The notes beneath the pieces are model-generated. The model did not search any database. It was not told where the DNA came from and saw only the letters and a list, made by a program, of their open reading frames with translations. A stretch of DNA of 64,000 nt, from positions 62,001-126,000 of the forward strand of contig JAETRU010000002.1 in assembly GCA_021769965.1 (NCBI GenBank). Reading direction: 5' to 3'. Source of the DNA: Eubacterium sp. (lineage in GTDB: Bacteria > Bacillota > Clostridia > Peptostreptococcales > Anaerovoracaceae). Positions 56,023 to 63,508 of the stretch are shown here, in pieces (position 1 is the stretch's first letter; each line of letters begins with the position of its first letter). A program made the translations under genes and the position numbers.

Positions 56023-56658
56023 TTATGCCAGCAGCTTCTTGGCAAGTTCCACTGCCGCAGGCGCGTTCGGGCTGAATCCGTCAGCGCCGATCTTATCAGC
56101 AAAGTCCTGATTTACAGGCGCGCCGCCGACCATAACCTTGACTTTGTCGCGAAGACCCGCTTCCTCTAATGCTTCGATGGTTTCCTGCATCGCGTACATC
56201 GTCGTCGTCAGCATCGCGCTCATACCAAGGATCTGAATGCTGTCGTCTTCCTCGATGGCCTCAACGATCTCGTCCACAGGAGCGTCCATGCCCAGATCGA
56301 CAATTTCAAATCCGGCGCTTTCACAAAGCAGCGTAACAAGATTTTTTCCGATATCATGCATGTCGCCTTCTACGGTGCAGAACAGGCATTTACCCAGAAC
56401 CTTGATATCGCCGCTGACCAGCAGAGGTTTGATCACCTCTACGCCCATCTTCATGCCTTTGGACGAGATCAGAAGTTCAGGCACATAAATTTCCCCGTCA
56501 CGGAATTTTTCTCCCAGAACATTGATCGGTTCCACCAGCCCCTCATTTAAGATATCCAGCGGTGCATGGCCCTCGTCAAGGGCTGCCTGTACTGCAGGAA
56601 CGACCTGATCAATCAAACCTTCTTCTACGATTGCAGCTAATTCAGTAATTTTTGACAT
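56023..56658 (-). CDS. Corrinoid protein for methyl transfer (MttC-type)
   Basis: 211 residues. A helical cap domain (residues 1-90) is followed by the B12-binding Rossmann fold with the base-off signature GDMHDIGKNLV, then VDLGMDAPVDEI and MVGGAPVNQDFADKIGADG. It carries the methyl group from MttB to a second methyltransferase, which is not in this window. The ATG at 56658 follows GGAGG by eight bases. It is the first gene of the operon. Confidence 0.95.
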   Translation of the reverse strand: MSKITELAAIVEEGLIDQVVPAVQAALDEGHAPLDILNEGLVEPINVLGEKFRDGEIYVPELLISSKGMKMGVEVIKPLLVSGDIKVLGKCLFCTVEGDMHDIGKNLVTLLCESAGFEIVDLGMDAPVDEIVEAIEEDDSIQILGMSAMLTTTMYAMQETIEALEEAGLRDKVKVMVGGAPVNQDFADKIGADGFSPNAPAAVELAKKLLA

Positions 56659-56791
56659 TACGTTCACCTCCGTCAAATTGCTTTTCATTCTTTATATGGT
56701 TCATTCGTATGAGACTCGATCCTACACATACACGTCTCGCTGTTTAAGTGCATGATGGATGATGCATGATGTACGATGATTCTTGTTTTTA

Positions 56792-56819
56792 ATTATAGTC
56801 CATTTCTCGCTGCTGTCAA
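56792..56819 (-). promoter_or_regulatory. Promoter of the corrinoid/MttB operon
   Basis: Minus-strand TTGACA (56814-56819), 16-base spacer, TATAAT (56792-56797). A leader of about 125 bases follows, containing several near-copies of GATGATG/GCATGATG (about 56750-56780) that could bind the divergent GntR regulator. Confidence 0.85.
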
Positions 56820-56879
56820 GCTATTTTTTTGAAATTATCAGAAAAATAATTTATGTTTTCAAAATACATTCATTTGATG

Positions 56880-56885
56880 TATAAT
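56880..56885 (+). promoter_or_regulatory. -10 box of the gntR gene
   Basis: TATAAT 21 bases before the ATG; the -35 position reads TTTCAA. Confidence 0.55.
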
Positions 56886-56906
56886 ATTTCTGGAGGGAAA
56901 AATACT

Positions 56907-57536
56907 ATGGCGACAATTATGAAAACCAGTATGAAAGACCAGGCTTACCAGGTCATCAAAGATAAAATCTTCAAACAGGAATATGACTTCGGTGATACCA
57001 TCAATATCACCTCTCTCAGCAAAGAACTGGGGATCAGCAATACTCCCATCAGAGAAGCTCTTTCCCGTCTGGAAGCAGAAGGACTTGTAGAACTGACGCT
57101 GAGCACCAAGGTACAGGTCATCAGCTTCAATTCCACTTTGTTCAACGAGATCTCCCGCTCCTTTTTTGTACAAGTATACGGCGCCTACGGGCTCTGTCAT
57201 GCCGCGGGCAAACTGGATTATCTGACTGTTCTGATGGACGAAGCCCTTGCGGAGCAGCAGCGTGCGTTCGACGCCGGTGATCCTGCCGCATTCATTGAAA
57301 AGGCGATCGCCTTTGACCGGATCTTCGTGGTCGCTACAGGCAATCAGAGAATGTTGAAAATTTACGATGGTCTTGCGCCGATGCTGTATCTGCTGACCCG
57401 CTACAACCATCAGGAACATGACGACAACCGGGCGCAGAACCTTGCGCAGCACAAAGCCATCAGAGAGGCGGCGGCGAAAGGCGAATTAGAAGAGGTCGAG
57501 CGCCTGATGATGCTGCACTTCGATAAACATTTTTAA
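56907..57536 (+). CDS. GntR-family regulator (FCD-type) divergent to the MttB operon
   Basis: 209 residues. A winged HTH (residues about 10-75; LGISNTPIREALSRLEAEGLVEL) is followed by a helical ligand domain with FCD-like features (AIAFDRIFVVATGNQRM; AQHKAIREAAAKGELEEVERLMMLHF in part). GGAGG lies before the ATG. Its position suggests control of the methyltransferase operon in answer to the substrate amine. It ends facing kce. Confidence 0.88.
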   Translation: MATIMKTSMKDQAYQVIKDKIFKQEYDFGDTINITSLSKELGISNTPIREALSRLEAEGLVELTLSTKVQVISFNSTLFNEISRSFFVQVYGAYGLCHAAGKLDYLTVLMDEALAEQQRAFDAGDPAAFIEKAIAFDRIFVVATGNQRMLKIYDGLAPMLYLLTRYNHQEHDDNRAQNLAQHKAIREAAAKGELEEVERLMMLHFDKHF

Positions 57537-57559
57537 CCTGCGCGGCACTGCCTTTTTTC

Positions 57560-57593
57560 TATGCAAAAACCAGCTGGAACAGATCCAGCTGGT
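57560..57593 (-). terminator. Terminator between gntR and kce
   Basis: ACCAGCTGGA (57569-57578) pairs with TCCAGCTGGT (57584-57593); TTTTTGC follows on the minus strand, so it mainly serves kce. Confidence 0.85.
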
Positions 57594-57639
57594 TAATTTG
57601 ATTGTTTTAAATTTACTGAAACAAACCGTATGTATACTC

Positions 57640-58470
57640 CTATTTTCTAAGAGCCAGACCCAGAATCTCTCTTGCTTCATCCGGTGTAGCGACCTCTCTG
57701 CCCAGCAGCTTGGCCAGCTTAACAGCCTTTTCTACCATCTGACCGTTGCTTTCAGCTAAAACGCCCTTTTCCAGATACAGGTTGTCCTCAAATCCTACTC
57801 TTACATGTCCGCCCATAGCGATGGTAGCAGCCGCAATGTTCCATGCGTTCTTGCCGATACCGGTCGCAGTCCATGTGGAGCCGGCAGGAATGGAGCCGAC
57901 CATGAATACCAGGTCTCTGATCGTAGCTGTCATCTGTACGCCCAGTACGAAGTCCCAGTGCAGCGGGTGAACCAGCAGGCCCTTTCTGTCAGCAGTCTTC
58001 ATAGCGATATCGATCATGCCCTTATCGAAGACTTCCAGTTCAGGCTTGATGCCTCTTTCCTTCAGGATCTTGGCAAAGTTGATGATCGTGTTGTCTGTAT
58101 TGGTGAAAACTTCGTCTCCGCCGAAGTTGCAGGTTCCGCAGTCTAAGGTTGCCATTTCCGGAGTCGGAACGACTTCTGTGGAAGCCAGTCTCTCCAGGTC
58201 AGTCATGCCTACAGCGCCGCCGGTGGAAGGCTGAATGATAACATCCGGGCACTCTTTTCTGATCGCGTCGATGCACTCCTGGAATCTTCCGGTATCCTGT
58301 GTCGGCGTACCATCATCCCATCTAACGTGCAGATGGATCAGAGCAGCGCCTGCGTCATAAGCAGATTTTGCTTCTCTCGCGATCTCCTCTACAGTGTAAG
58401 GAACGTTCGGATTCTGTTCTTTGGTAACTTCTGCGCCGCAAATACATGCGCTGATAATTAATTTGTCCAT
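57640..58470 (-). CDS. kce: 3-keto-5-aminohexanoate cleavage enzyme
   Basis: 276 residues, a BKACE-family TIM barrel. Zinc ligands appear as IHLHVR near residue 46, and the acidic ligand in RVGFEDNLYL. Other family stretches are PSTGGAVGMTDLER and SIPAGSTWTATGIGKN. It converts 3-keto-5-aminohexanoate and acetyl-CoA to acetoacetate and 3-aminobutyryl-CoA, linking Kdd to Kal and AtoDA. It is a single-gene unit 22 kb from the other lysine genes. Because the BKACE family has other members, the lysine assignment rests on overall match plus the presence of the whole pathway. Confidence 0.92.
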   Translation of the reverse strand: MDKLIISACICGAEVTKEQNPNVPYTVEEIAREAKSAYDAGAALIHLHVRWDDGTPTQDTGRFQECIDAIRKECPDVIIQPSTGGAVGMTDLERLASTEVVPTPEMATLDCGTCNFGGDEVFTNTDNTIINFAKILKERGIKPELEVFDKGMIDIAMKTADRKGLLVHPLHWDFVLGVQMTATIRDLVFMVGSIPAGSTWTATGIGKNAWNIAAATIAMGGHVRVGFEDNLYLEKGVLAESNGQMVEKAVKLAKLLGREVATPDEAREILGLALRK

Positions 58471-58542
58471 TGGTCTTTCTCCTTTATATATAACTACTTA
58501 TTTCACCCCGGCCCAAACGCTCGGGATGCTCCTCAGTATCCT

Positions 58543-58571
58543 ATTATACCATTAAAGATCCCGATGTTCAA
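58543..58571 (-). promoter_or_regulatory. kce promoter
   Basis: Minus-strand TTGAAC (58566-58571), 17 bases, extended -10 TGGTATAAT (-10 at 58543-58548). The -35 lies in the last codons of rapZ. No GAAC-N8-GTTC dyad and no sigma-54 element is nearby. Confidence 0.8.
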
Positions 58572-59412
58572 GAGTGACTCTGTAACCATCTTCACGAAAA
58601 ACCTCTGCCATTCTGTTGGCCATAGCCACAGAGCGGTGCTGGCCGCCTGTACAGCCGAAGGCGATGTTGAGATGATATTTTCCTTCCTTCACGTAGCACG
58701 GCGCGATCGTGTTGATCATGGTCCGGAGCTGAGTCACAAAATTCTGCGCGATCTCGTGCCGCAGCACATACTGAGAAACCTTCTTGTTATTGCCTGTCAG
58801 CCGCTTCAGACTGGGCACATAATACGGATTGGGAATGAACCGCATGTCCAGTACCAGATCCGTCTCCATAGGGATCCCGTGCTTATATCCGAAGGAAGTC
58901 ACGTTGATGGCGAAGGCGCTTTCCGGTTCCGCGCCAACGAAAAGCCGCTCCATCTCCAGCTTGAATCCGGCCACCTTCATATTGGTCGTGTCGATGACAT
59001 AGTCCGCCTGCCTGCGCAGCTCCGCCAGCTTCTCCCGCTCTGCCTCGATGACCTCCCGGGTGGTCGAGCCTTCTGACAGCGGATGATTTCTGCGGGTCTC
59101 GTTGTACCTTTTGATCAGTGTTTCGTCCGACGCTTCGATAAACAGCAGACTGCATTCGATATCGGCACGGCTCTTAAGATCCGACAGACACTGATTCAGA
59201 TCGTCAAAAAACTCTCCGCCCCGCACGTCGATGACGAAAGCCGACTGACGTATCGGCCGGTTGGAATAGGCGGTCAGCTCCAGAAAATTGCTGATCAGAG
59301 CCGGCGGCATGTTGTCCACACAGTAATATCCCTGATCCTCAAACCAGTCTGCCGCGTTGGTCTTTCCCGCGCCCGACAGACCGCTGACGATCACTACTTT
59401 CATCTTTTCCAT
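58552..59412 (-). CDS. rapZ: RNase adapter / nucleotide-binding protein RapZ
   Basis: 286 residues. N-terminal P-loop VIVSGLSGAGKT and a C-terminal domain with NIAFGCTGGQHRSVAMANRM. In enteric bacteria RapZ controls glmS mRNA; in Firmicutes (YvcJ) the role is less clear. It follows the PHP gene by four bases and is the last gene of the murB cluster. The usual neighbours yvcK and whiA do not follow directly here. Confidence 0.96.
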   Translation of the reverse strand: MEKMKVVIVSGLSGAGKTNAADWFEDQGYYCVDNMPPALISNFLELTAYSNRPIRQSAFVIDVRGGEFFDDLNQCLSDLKSRADIECSLLFIEASDETLIKRYNETRRNHPLSEGSTTREVIEAEREKLAELRRQADYVIDTTNMKVAGFKLEMERLFVGAEPESAFAINVTSFGYKHGIPMETDLVLDMRFIPNPYYVPSLKRLTGNNKKVSQYVLRHEIAQNFVTQLRTMINTIAPCYVKEGKYHLNIAFGCTGGQHRSVAMANRMAEVFREDGYRVTLEHRDL

Positions 59413-59416
59413 ATCT

Positions 59417-60142
59417 TTAACACTCCTCTATATTGACGATCCTCTCTATGTCAAGCCCTGCCGCGAGAGCCCGCTGCAGGCCGCCTTCAAAACTGCCTAC
59501 CCGGTCCGGCGTGTGAGCGTCGCTGCTGATCACGAACTTTACGTCCTCCCTGGCGCAGATGCGGATCTCCTCCGTAGTCAGATGCGCATGCCACGTGCTG
59601 ATCTCCATCCAGGTGTCCGTGTCCGCGCAGGCTCTGGCAAGCTCCCCTATATCAAACCGCCCCTTGTCTCCCGGATGTGTCAGGATCCGCAGGTCGTTCT
59701 CGTAGACAGCCTTTACCGCCATGTCCGTATTTTTGATCAAAAGGCGTCTGCCAAAGGCTTTCGGCGCTGCGCGATGGGCGTCAAGCCAGTTTCCTATGCA
59801 GTACCCTCCGGGAATCCCGTAGTGATAGCCTCCGAGAATAAAGTCAAAATACCGCAGGTCCTCTTTGTTCACATCCAGGCAATGGCCTCCGGACACGATG
59901 TTGGCTTCCACGCCCAGATACAGCTTCAGCTGAGGATATATCTCCTTCAGCCGGTCGATCTCCCGGCGCATGAGGGGAAAGTCTTCCCGGCGCACGCCGT
60001 AAAACCGGTGGCCCGGTCCGTGATCCGTGACGGCAAGTCCCGACAGACCGGCTTTGACCGCCGCCTGCACATTCTCTTCGATGGTCCCCTTGCCGTGATT
60101 GTGGTGAGAGTAGACCGTATGCGTGTGATAGTCGAAGGTCAT
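59417..60142 (-). CDS. PHP-domain phosphoesterase
   Basis: 241 residues. Metal ligands of the PHP fold are visible: DYHTHTVYSHHNHGKG, VTDHGPGH, and SSDAH close to the end. YcdX-like members hydrolyse phosphoesters; the substrate is unknown. The ATG at 60142 has GGAG upstream; a TTG 12 codons earlier overlaps the end of murB and is less likely. Part of the murB-php-rapZ operon. Confidence 0.9.
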   Translation of the reverse strand: MTFDYHTHTVYSHHNHGKGTIEENVQAAVKAGLSGLAVTDHGPGHRFYGVRREDFPLMRREIDRLKEIYPQLKLYLGVEANIVSGGHCLDVNKEDLRYFDFILGGYHYGIPGGYCIGNWLDAHRAAPKAFGRRLLIKNTDMAVKAVYENDLRILTHPGDKGRFDIGELARACADTDTWMEISTWHAHLTTEEIRICAREDVKFVISSDAHTPDRVGSFEGGLQRALAAGLDIERIVNIEEC

Positions 60143-60164
60143 CCGGTACTTCTCCGTGATCAGA

Positions 60165-61034
60165 TTATTCCTCTCCAATGATCCGTACCTCCGGCTCCAG
60201 TCTTACGCCGAACTTGTCAAATACCGTATTCTGCACCAGACGCATCAGGGAAGTGATATCCTTTGCCGTAGCGCCGCCTCTGTTGATGATAAAGCCGCTG
60301 TGCTGCTCCGACACCTGAGCTCCGCCTACTGACAGCCCTTTGAGCCCCGCGTCCTGGATCAGTTTTCCCGCGAAATACCCTTCCGGCCGCTTGAAAAAGC
60401 TTCCGGCACTCGGATATTGAACCGGCTGTTTCTCATTTCTGCGCCGGGTAAGTTCCTTCATCTGCGCCGCGATCTCATCATGTACGCCCTGCTTCAGCTG
60501 CAGGCAGACTGTGACCACGATGTCGCCGGTCTCCTCCAGACAGCTGTGCCGGTAAGAGAAATCCATATCCTCCCCTTTGACGGTCCGCAGCGTTTTTCCG
60601 TCCCGGCTGACCAGGCTCACTGACTTGACGATATCCTTCATCTCTCCGCCGTAAGCGCCGGCGTTCATAAAAACAGCTCCGCCGATGCTGCCGGGAATGC
60701 CGCTGGCAAATTCGAAGCCGGTCAGATCCCCGTTCAGCGCGGCCTTTGCCACAGAGCTCATCAGAGCGCCGCCGCCGGCAGCGATCATGTCCCCGTCGAT
60801 TCGGATGCCGCTGAAGGCTTCTCCCAGCTTCACTACCGTACCGTCAAAGCCGCCGTCGGCGATGAGAGTATTGGAACCGTTTCCCAGTATGATGAACCTG
60901 CGCCCATCTCTGCAGAGCTTCTGCAGGACCTCCCTCAGTTCCTCTATCGTTTCCGGGATCACCAGTTCCGCCGCCCTTCCGCCGGCTCTGAACGAGGTGT
61001 ATTCCCTCATATCCGCATCTATAAATCTCTTCAT
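60165..61034 (-). CDS. murB: UDP-N-acetylenolpyruvoylglucosamine reductase
   Basis: 289 residues, the short Firmicutes form. FAD-binding stretches NGSNTLIADGG and IPGSIGGAVFMNAGAYGGEM, then the catalytic serine in PSAGSFFKRP and the late glutamate in VRLEPEVRII. It makes UDP-N-acetylmuramate for peptidoglycan. It begins immediately after the stop of the AI-2E family gene. Confidence 0.96.
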   Translation of the reverse strand: MKRFIDADMREYTSFRAGGRAAELVIPETIEELREVLQKLCRDGRRFIILGNGSNTLIADGGFDGTVVKLGEAFSGIRIDGDMIAAGGGALMSSVAKAALNGDLTGFEFASGIPGSIGGAVFMNAGAYGGEMKDIVKSVSLVSRDGKTLRTVKGEDMDFSYRHSCLEETGDIVVTVCLQLKQGVHDEIAAQMKELTRRRNEKQPVQYPSAGSFFKRPEGYFAGKLIQDAGLKGLSVGGAQVSEQHSGFIINRGGATAKDITSLMRLVQNTVFDKFGVRLEPEVRIIGEE

Positions 61035-62267
61035 TTACAATACATCCTTCCTGTCGATATCATATTTATTAAAATCCATGTATTCCGCTGTTTCCGTCGG
61101 CATATTCCTGCGTGTCAGACGCTTTTTGATGTAGCGGCCCAGATAATAGTAGAACACCGCGAAGACCGGGACGCCCAGCACCATACCGGTAAAGCCGAAA
61201 AAGCCGCCGCCTACGATAATGGCGAACATGACCCAGAAGCTTGCCAGCCCCGTAGTGCCGCCCAGGATCTTCGGTCCCAGAATATTGCCGTCAAACTGCT
61301 GCAGCGCCAGCACCAGGATCAGGAAATAGAGAGCCTTCAGCGGACTTACCATGCAGATGATCAGAGCCGAAGGCACGGCTCCGATAAACGGTCCGAAAAA
61401 CGGGATAAAGTTCGTCACGCCCACGATCGTGCTGACCAGAACTGTATACGGCAGATTGAAAATGCTCATCAGGATAAAGCACAGTATGCCGATGATCAGG
61501 GAATCGATCAGCTTTCCGTTGATAAAGCCGCCGAACGTCCTGCTGGTGAAATACGCGAATTCAAAGATCTCATCGGATTTCTCCTTGGTCATCGTCGCGG
61601 TGATGAACTTCTTGATCTGCGCGCGGAACAGCTCCTTACTGTTGAGCAGATATACACAGACGATAACGCCGATGAGGAGATTGAACATCGTTTTGATCGT
61701 CACATAGACCCCCATGGAGATCTGCGCCATATATTCTCCGATCCGCGGCATCAGATCATTTTCCGTCCACTCCGAGAAGCTGTCGCGGAAATGACTGATC
61801 AACAGTTCCACGGCCTGTGCCGCCTCCGGATACCGCTCCGCCGTAAAAGTAGACTCTCCCCAGGTGATCAGATCTGTCAGCCGGTCTGGCAGCATCTGCA
61901 CCAGCCCCATCACGCTCCGGACAGTTTCCGGCAGCACCAGAGCAAAGAGGCCGCCTACGATGCCAAACAGCACCATCAGAGCGATCACAGTTCCCATCAC
62001 CCTGGCAACGCGAAGCGCTGTCTTCGCTTTTTGAAAAGCGTCCTTCAGCAGATGATACATCCGCCTTACCACAACATTATATACAGGACACAGAAGATAC
62101 GCCATGATCATGCCGAAAATGAACGGAGACAGAATGCCTTCCACAGTATCCACCGCTTCCCGCACCCACGCAAAGTGGTCGATGATCCGGTATAGAAAGA
62201 TCAAGGCTGCCCCGGCCCAAAAGACGGTCAATCCAAGCTTCATATATTCATCCTGTACTCTTTTCAC
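61035..62267 (-). CDS. AI-2E/PerM-family membrane protein
   Basis: 410 residues with about eight membrane helices. Late family stretches are VGVTNFIPFFGPFIGAVPSA and VMFAIIVGGGFFGFTGMVLGVP. The family includes a sporulation permease-like YtvI and proposed AI-2 or Na+ exporters; the role is open. I choose GTG at 62267, eight bases after GGAAGAGG; another GTG three codons earlier is the alternative. First gene of the murB operon. Confidence 0.87.
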   Translation of the reverse strand: MKRVQDEYMKLGLTVFWAGAALIFLYRIIDHFAWVREAVDTVEGILSPFIFGMIMAYLLCPVYNVVVRRMYHLLKDAFQKAKTALRVARVMGTVIALMVLFGIVGGLFALVLPETVRSVMGLVQMLPDRLTDLITWGESTFTAERYPEAAQAVELLISHFRDSFSEWTENDLMPRIGEYMAQISMGVYVTIKTMFNLLIGVIVCVYLLNSKELFRAQIKKFITATMTKEKSDEIFEFAYFTSRTFGGFINGKLIDSLIIGILCFILMSIFNLPYTVLVSTIVGVTNFIPFFGPFIGAVPSALIICMVSPLKALYFLILVLALQQFDGNILGPKILGGTTGLASFWVMFAIIVGGGFFGFTGMVLGVPVFAVFYYYLGRYIKKRLTRRNMPTETAEYMDFNKYDIDRKDVL

Positions 62268-62434
62268 AAAAAACACCTCTTCCTGCCGCAGCCAGATACT
62301 GTTACTACTATTTCTATACTACCACAAAGCGCTTAATTTTACCACCGGATTTCAAAATCACAGGATCACCGTATTGCATCCTGTATCCCAAAGAGAATAA
62401 AAATAAAAAATTTGTAATTTTTATGAATTCCCTA

Positions 62435-62462
62435 TTGACTTTTGTGCGTTGTGTCGTATAAT
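62435..62462 (+). promoter_or_regulatory. Promoter of the small protein gene
   Basis: TTGACT (62435-62440), 16 bases, TATAAT (62457-62462); a strong promoter for a 79-residue protein. Confidence 0.85.
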
Positions 62463-62500
62463 TATTTTATCAAACAAATATTTATTCGGAGGGTTCTAAA

Positions 62501-62740
62501 ATGCAGAAATCAATTCATGTGGACTGCCCGACTTATCTGGAGCTGGGTCTGAAAAATGGTGAAGTATATACGATCAATGGAAAAGAGCTTAACAGAGACG
62601 GCGTAAAGCATGTCATCGACTATCTGGGACAGGAAGTGAACGTAAAGGCTGACGATGTCCTGTCCAAGATCCATTCTCTGAAGCAGGCCGACGGCGCTGT
62701 TACCCTGAAACTGTACGACGGTATGGTCAGTGCGGTGTAA
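62501..62740 (+). CDS. Small protein of unknown function (79 aa)
   Basis: MQKSIHVDCPTYLELGL at the start, no signal peptide or membrane helix. GGAGGG lies eight bases before the ATG, a near-consensus promoter stands upstream, and a strong terminator follows, so it is a real, probably well-expressed gene. I do not recognise a domain; the predicted mix of strand and helix would suit a small soluble protein. Confidence 0.75.
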   Translation: MQKSIHVDCPTYLELGLKNGEVYTINGKELNRDGVKHVIDYLGQEVNVKADDVLSKIHSLKQADGAVTLKLYDGMVSAV

Positions 62741-62782
62741 GTCTGTCTTCATTTTTCAATTTGCAAAATCCTTTTCTTTTCA

Positions 62783-62816
62783 AAAGCAGATGCCATCCAG
62801 GTGGCGTCTGCTTTTT
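62783..62816 (+). terminator. Terminator of the small protein gene
   Basis: AAAGCAGATGCCA (62783-62795) pairs with TGGCGTCTGCTTT (62802-62814), one G-U pair, then TT. The convergent Fic-like gene ends inside the stem. Confidence 0.88.
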
Positions 62817-63444
62817 ATCCTTCCCTCATGATCCGGTTCATCTCCAGATTTTCCCGGATCACATTTTCTCTGCCCAGCTTCAGATACGAAGCCAGCGCGC
62901 TGTTGTACTCTCTTTCAGACAAAGACAGCGGATACATGGCCAGACCGCTGAAACGCAGCTCATACTCCATGGCCGTCCGGGCGATGACCTCACTCCAGTT
63001 TTCGTAAGGATAGATCCGAATGATCTCATTGTGGACATATACGGCCCGATCCAGCGGATCCGGCCTGCTGCCGTCATGAAGACGGCCGAAGAGCCGCCGG
63101 AGCTCTCCTTCGATCTCCTGAGGAAGCACCGGGTTATAACTGAGATGAAACAGCACCGGCGTCCTGCGTCTGTAAGCGGCTGTCTCCCCGCCGGACACCC
63201 TTTGATAGAACTTGTCCAGCGTAGGCACAGACAGTTCCTCCGAAAGTCCCAGAAGCAGATCCATCAGCGGGAGCACGTCAATAAGACCCGCGACCAGCAG
63301 ATGCTCCTCCAGCGTTGCCGTCAGGTCATAGCCGCCGTCCATGATCTTCTGCACTCTCTCCCGGCTGATACTGCTGCCGGAAAGAGTCAGATTCATCATG
63401 ACCCAGTCAAATTTTGCATTTTCCCTGTAATTTATCGTATCCAT
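62815..63444 (-). CDS. Degenerate Fic-like protein
   Basis: 209 residues. The layout resembles Fic proteins: an early SGSSISRERVQKIMDGG (similar to the inhibitory-helix and linker region) and then VHNEIIRIYPYENWSEVIARTAMEYEL, which corresponds to the Fic core HPFxxGNGRxxR with His, the GNGR loop and the first Arg all changed. The protein is probably not an AMP-transferase. It could be a scaffold or a leftover antitoxin-like element, or my alignment may be wrong. No toxin or antitoxin partner is adjacent. Confidence 0.6.
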   Translation of the reverse strand: MDTINYRENAKFDWVMMNLTLSGSSISRERVQKIMDGGYDLTATLEEHLLVAGLIDVLPLMDLLLGLSEELSVPTLDKFYQRVSGGETAAYRRRTPVLFHLSYNPVLPQEIEGELRRLFGRLHDGSRPDPLDRAVYVHNEIIRIYPYENWSEVIARTAMEYELRFSGLAMYPLSLSEREYNSALASYLKLGRENVIRENLEMNRIMREG

Positions 63445-63478
63445 ACCTGAATTTTAACACAAAAGCCGCAGTATGTGT

Positions 63479-63484
63479 TATAAT
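63479..63484 (+). promoter_or_regulatory. -10 box of the YfcE-like gene
   Basis: TATAAT 24 bases before the ATG; the -35 is weak. Confidence 0.5.
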
Positions 63485-63508
63485 TATTTGAAATGAGGGA
63501 GGTCTGAC

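Noticed and set aside
56658-56797. Cobalamin riboswitch in the corrinoid operon leader
   Set aside because: The leader is only about 125 bases and I see no B12-box or matching stem arrangement.
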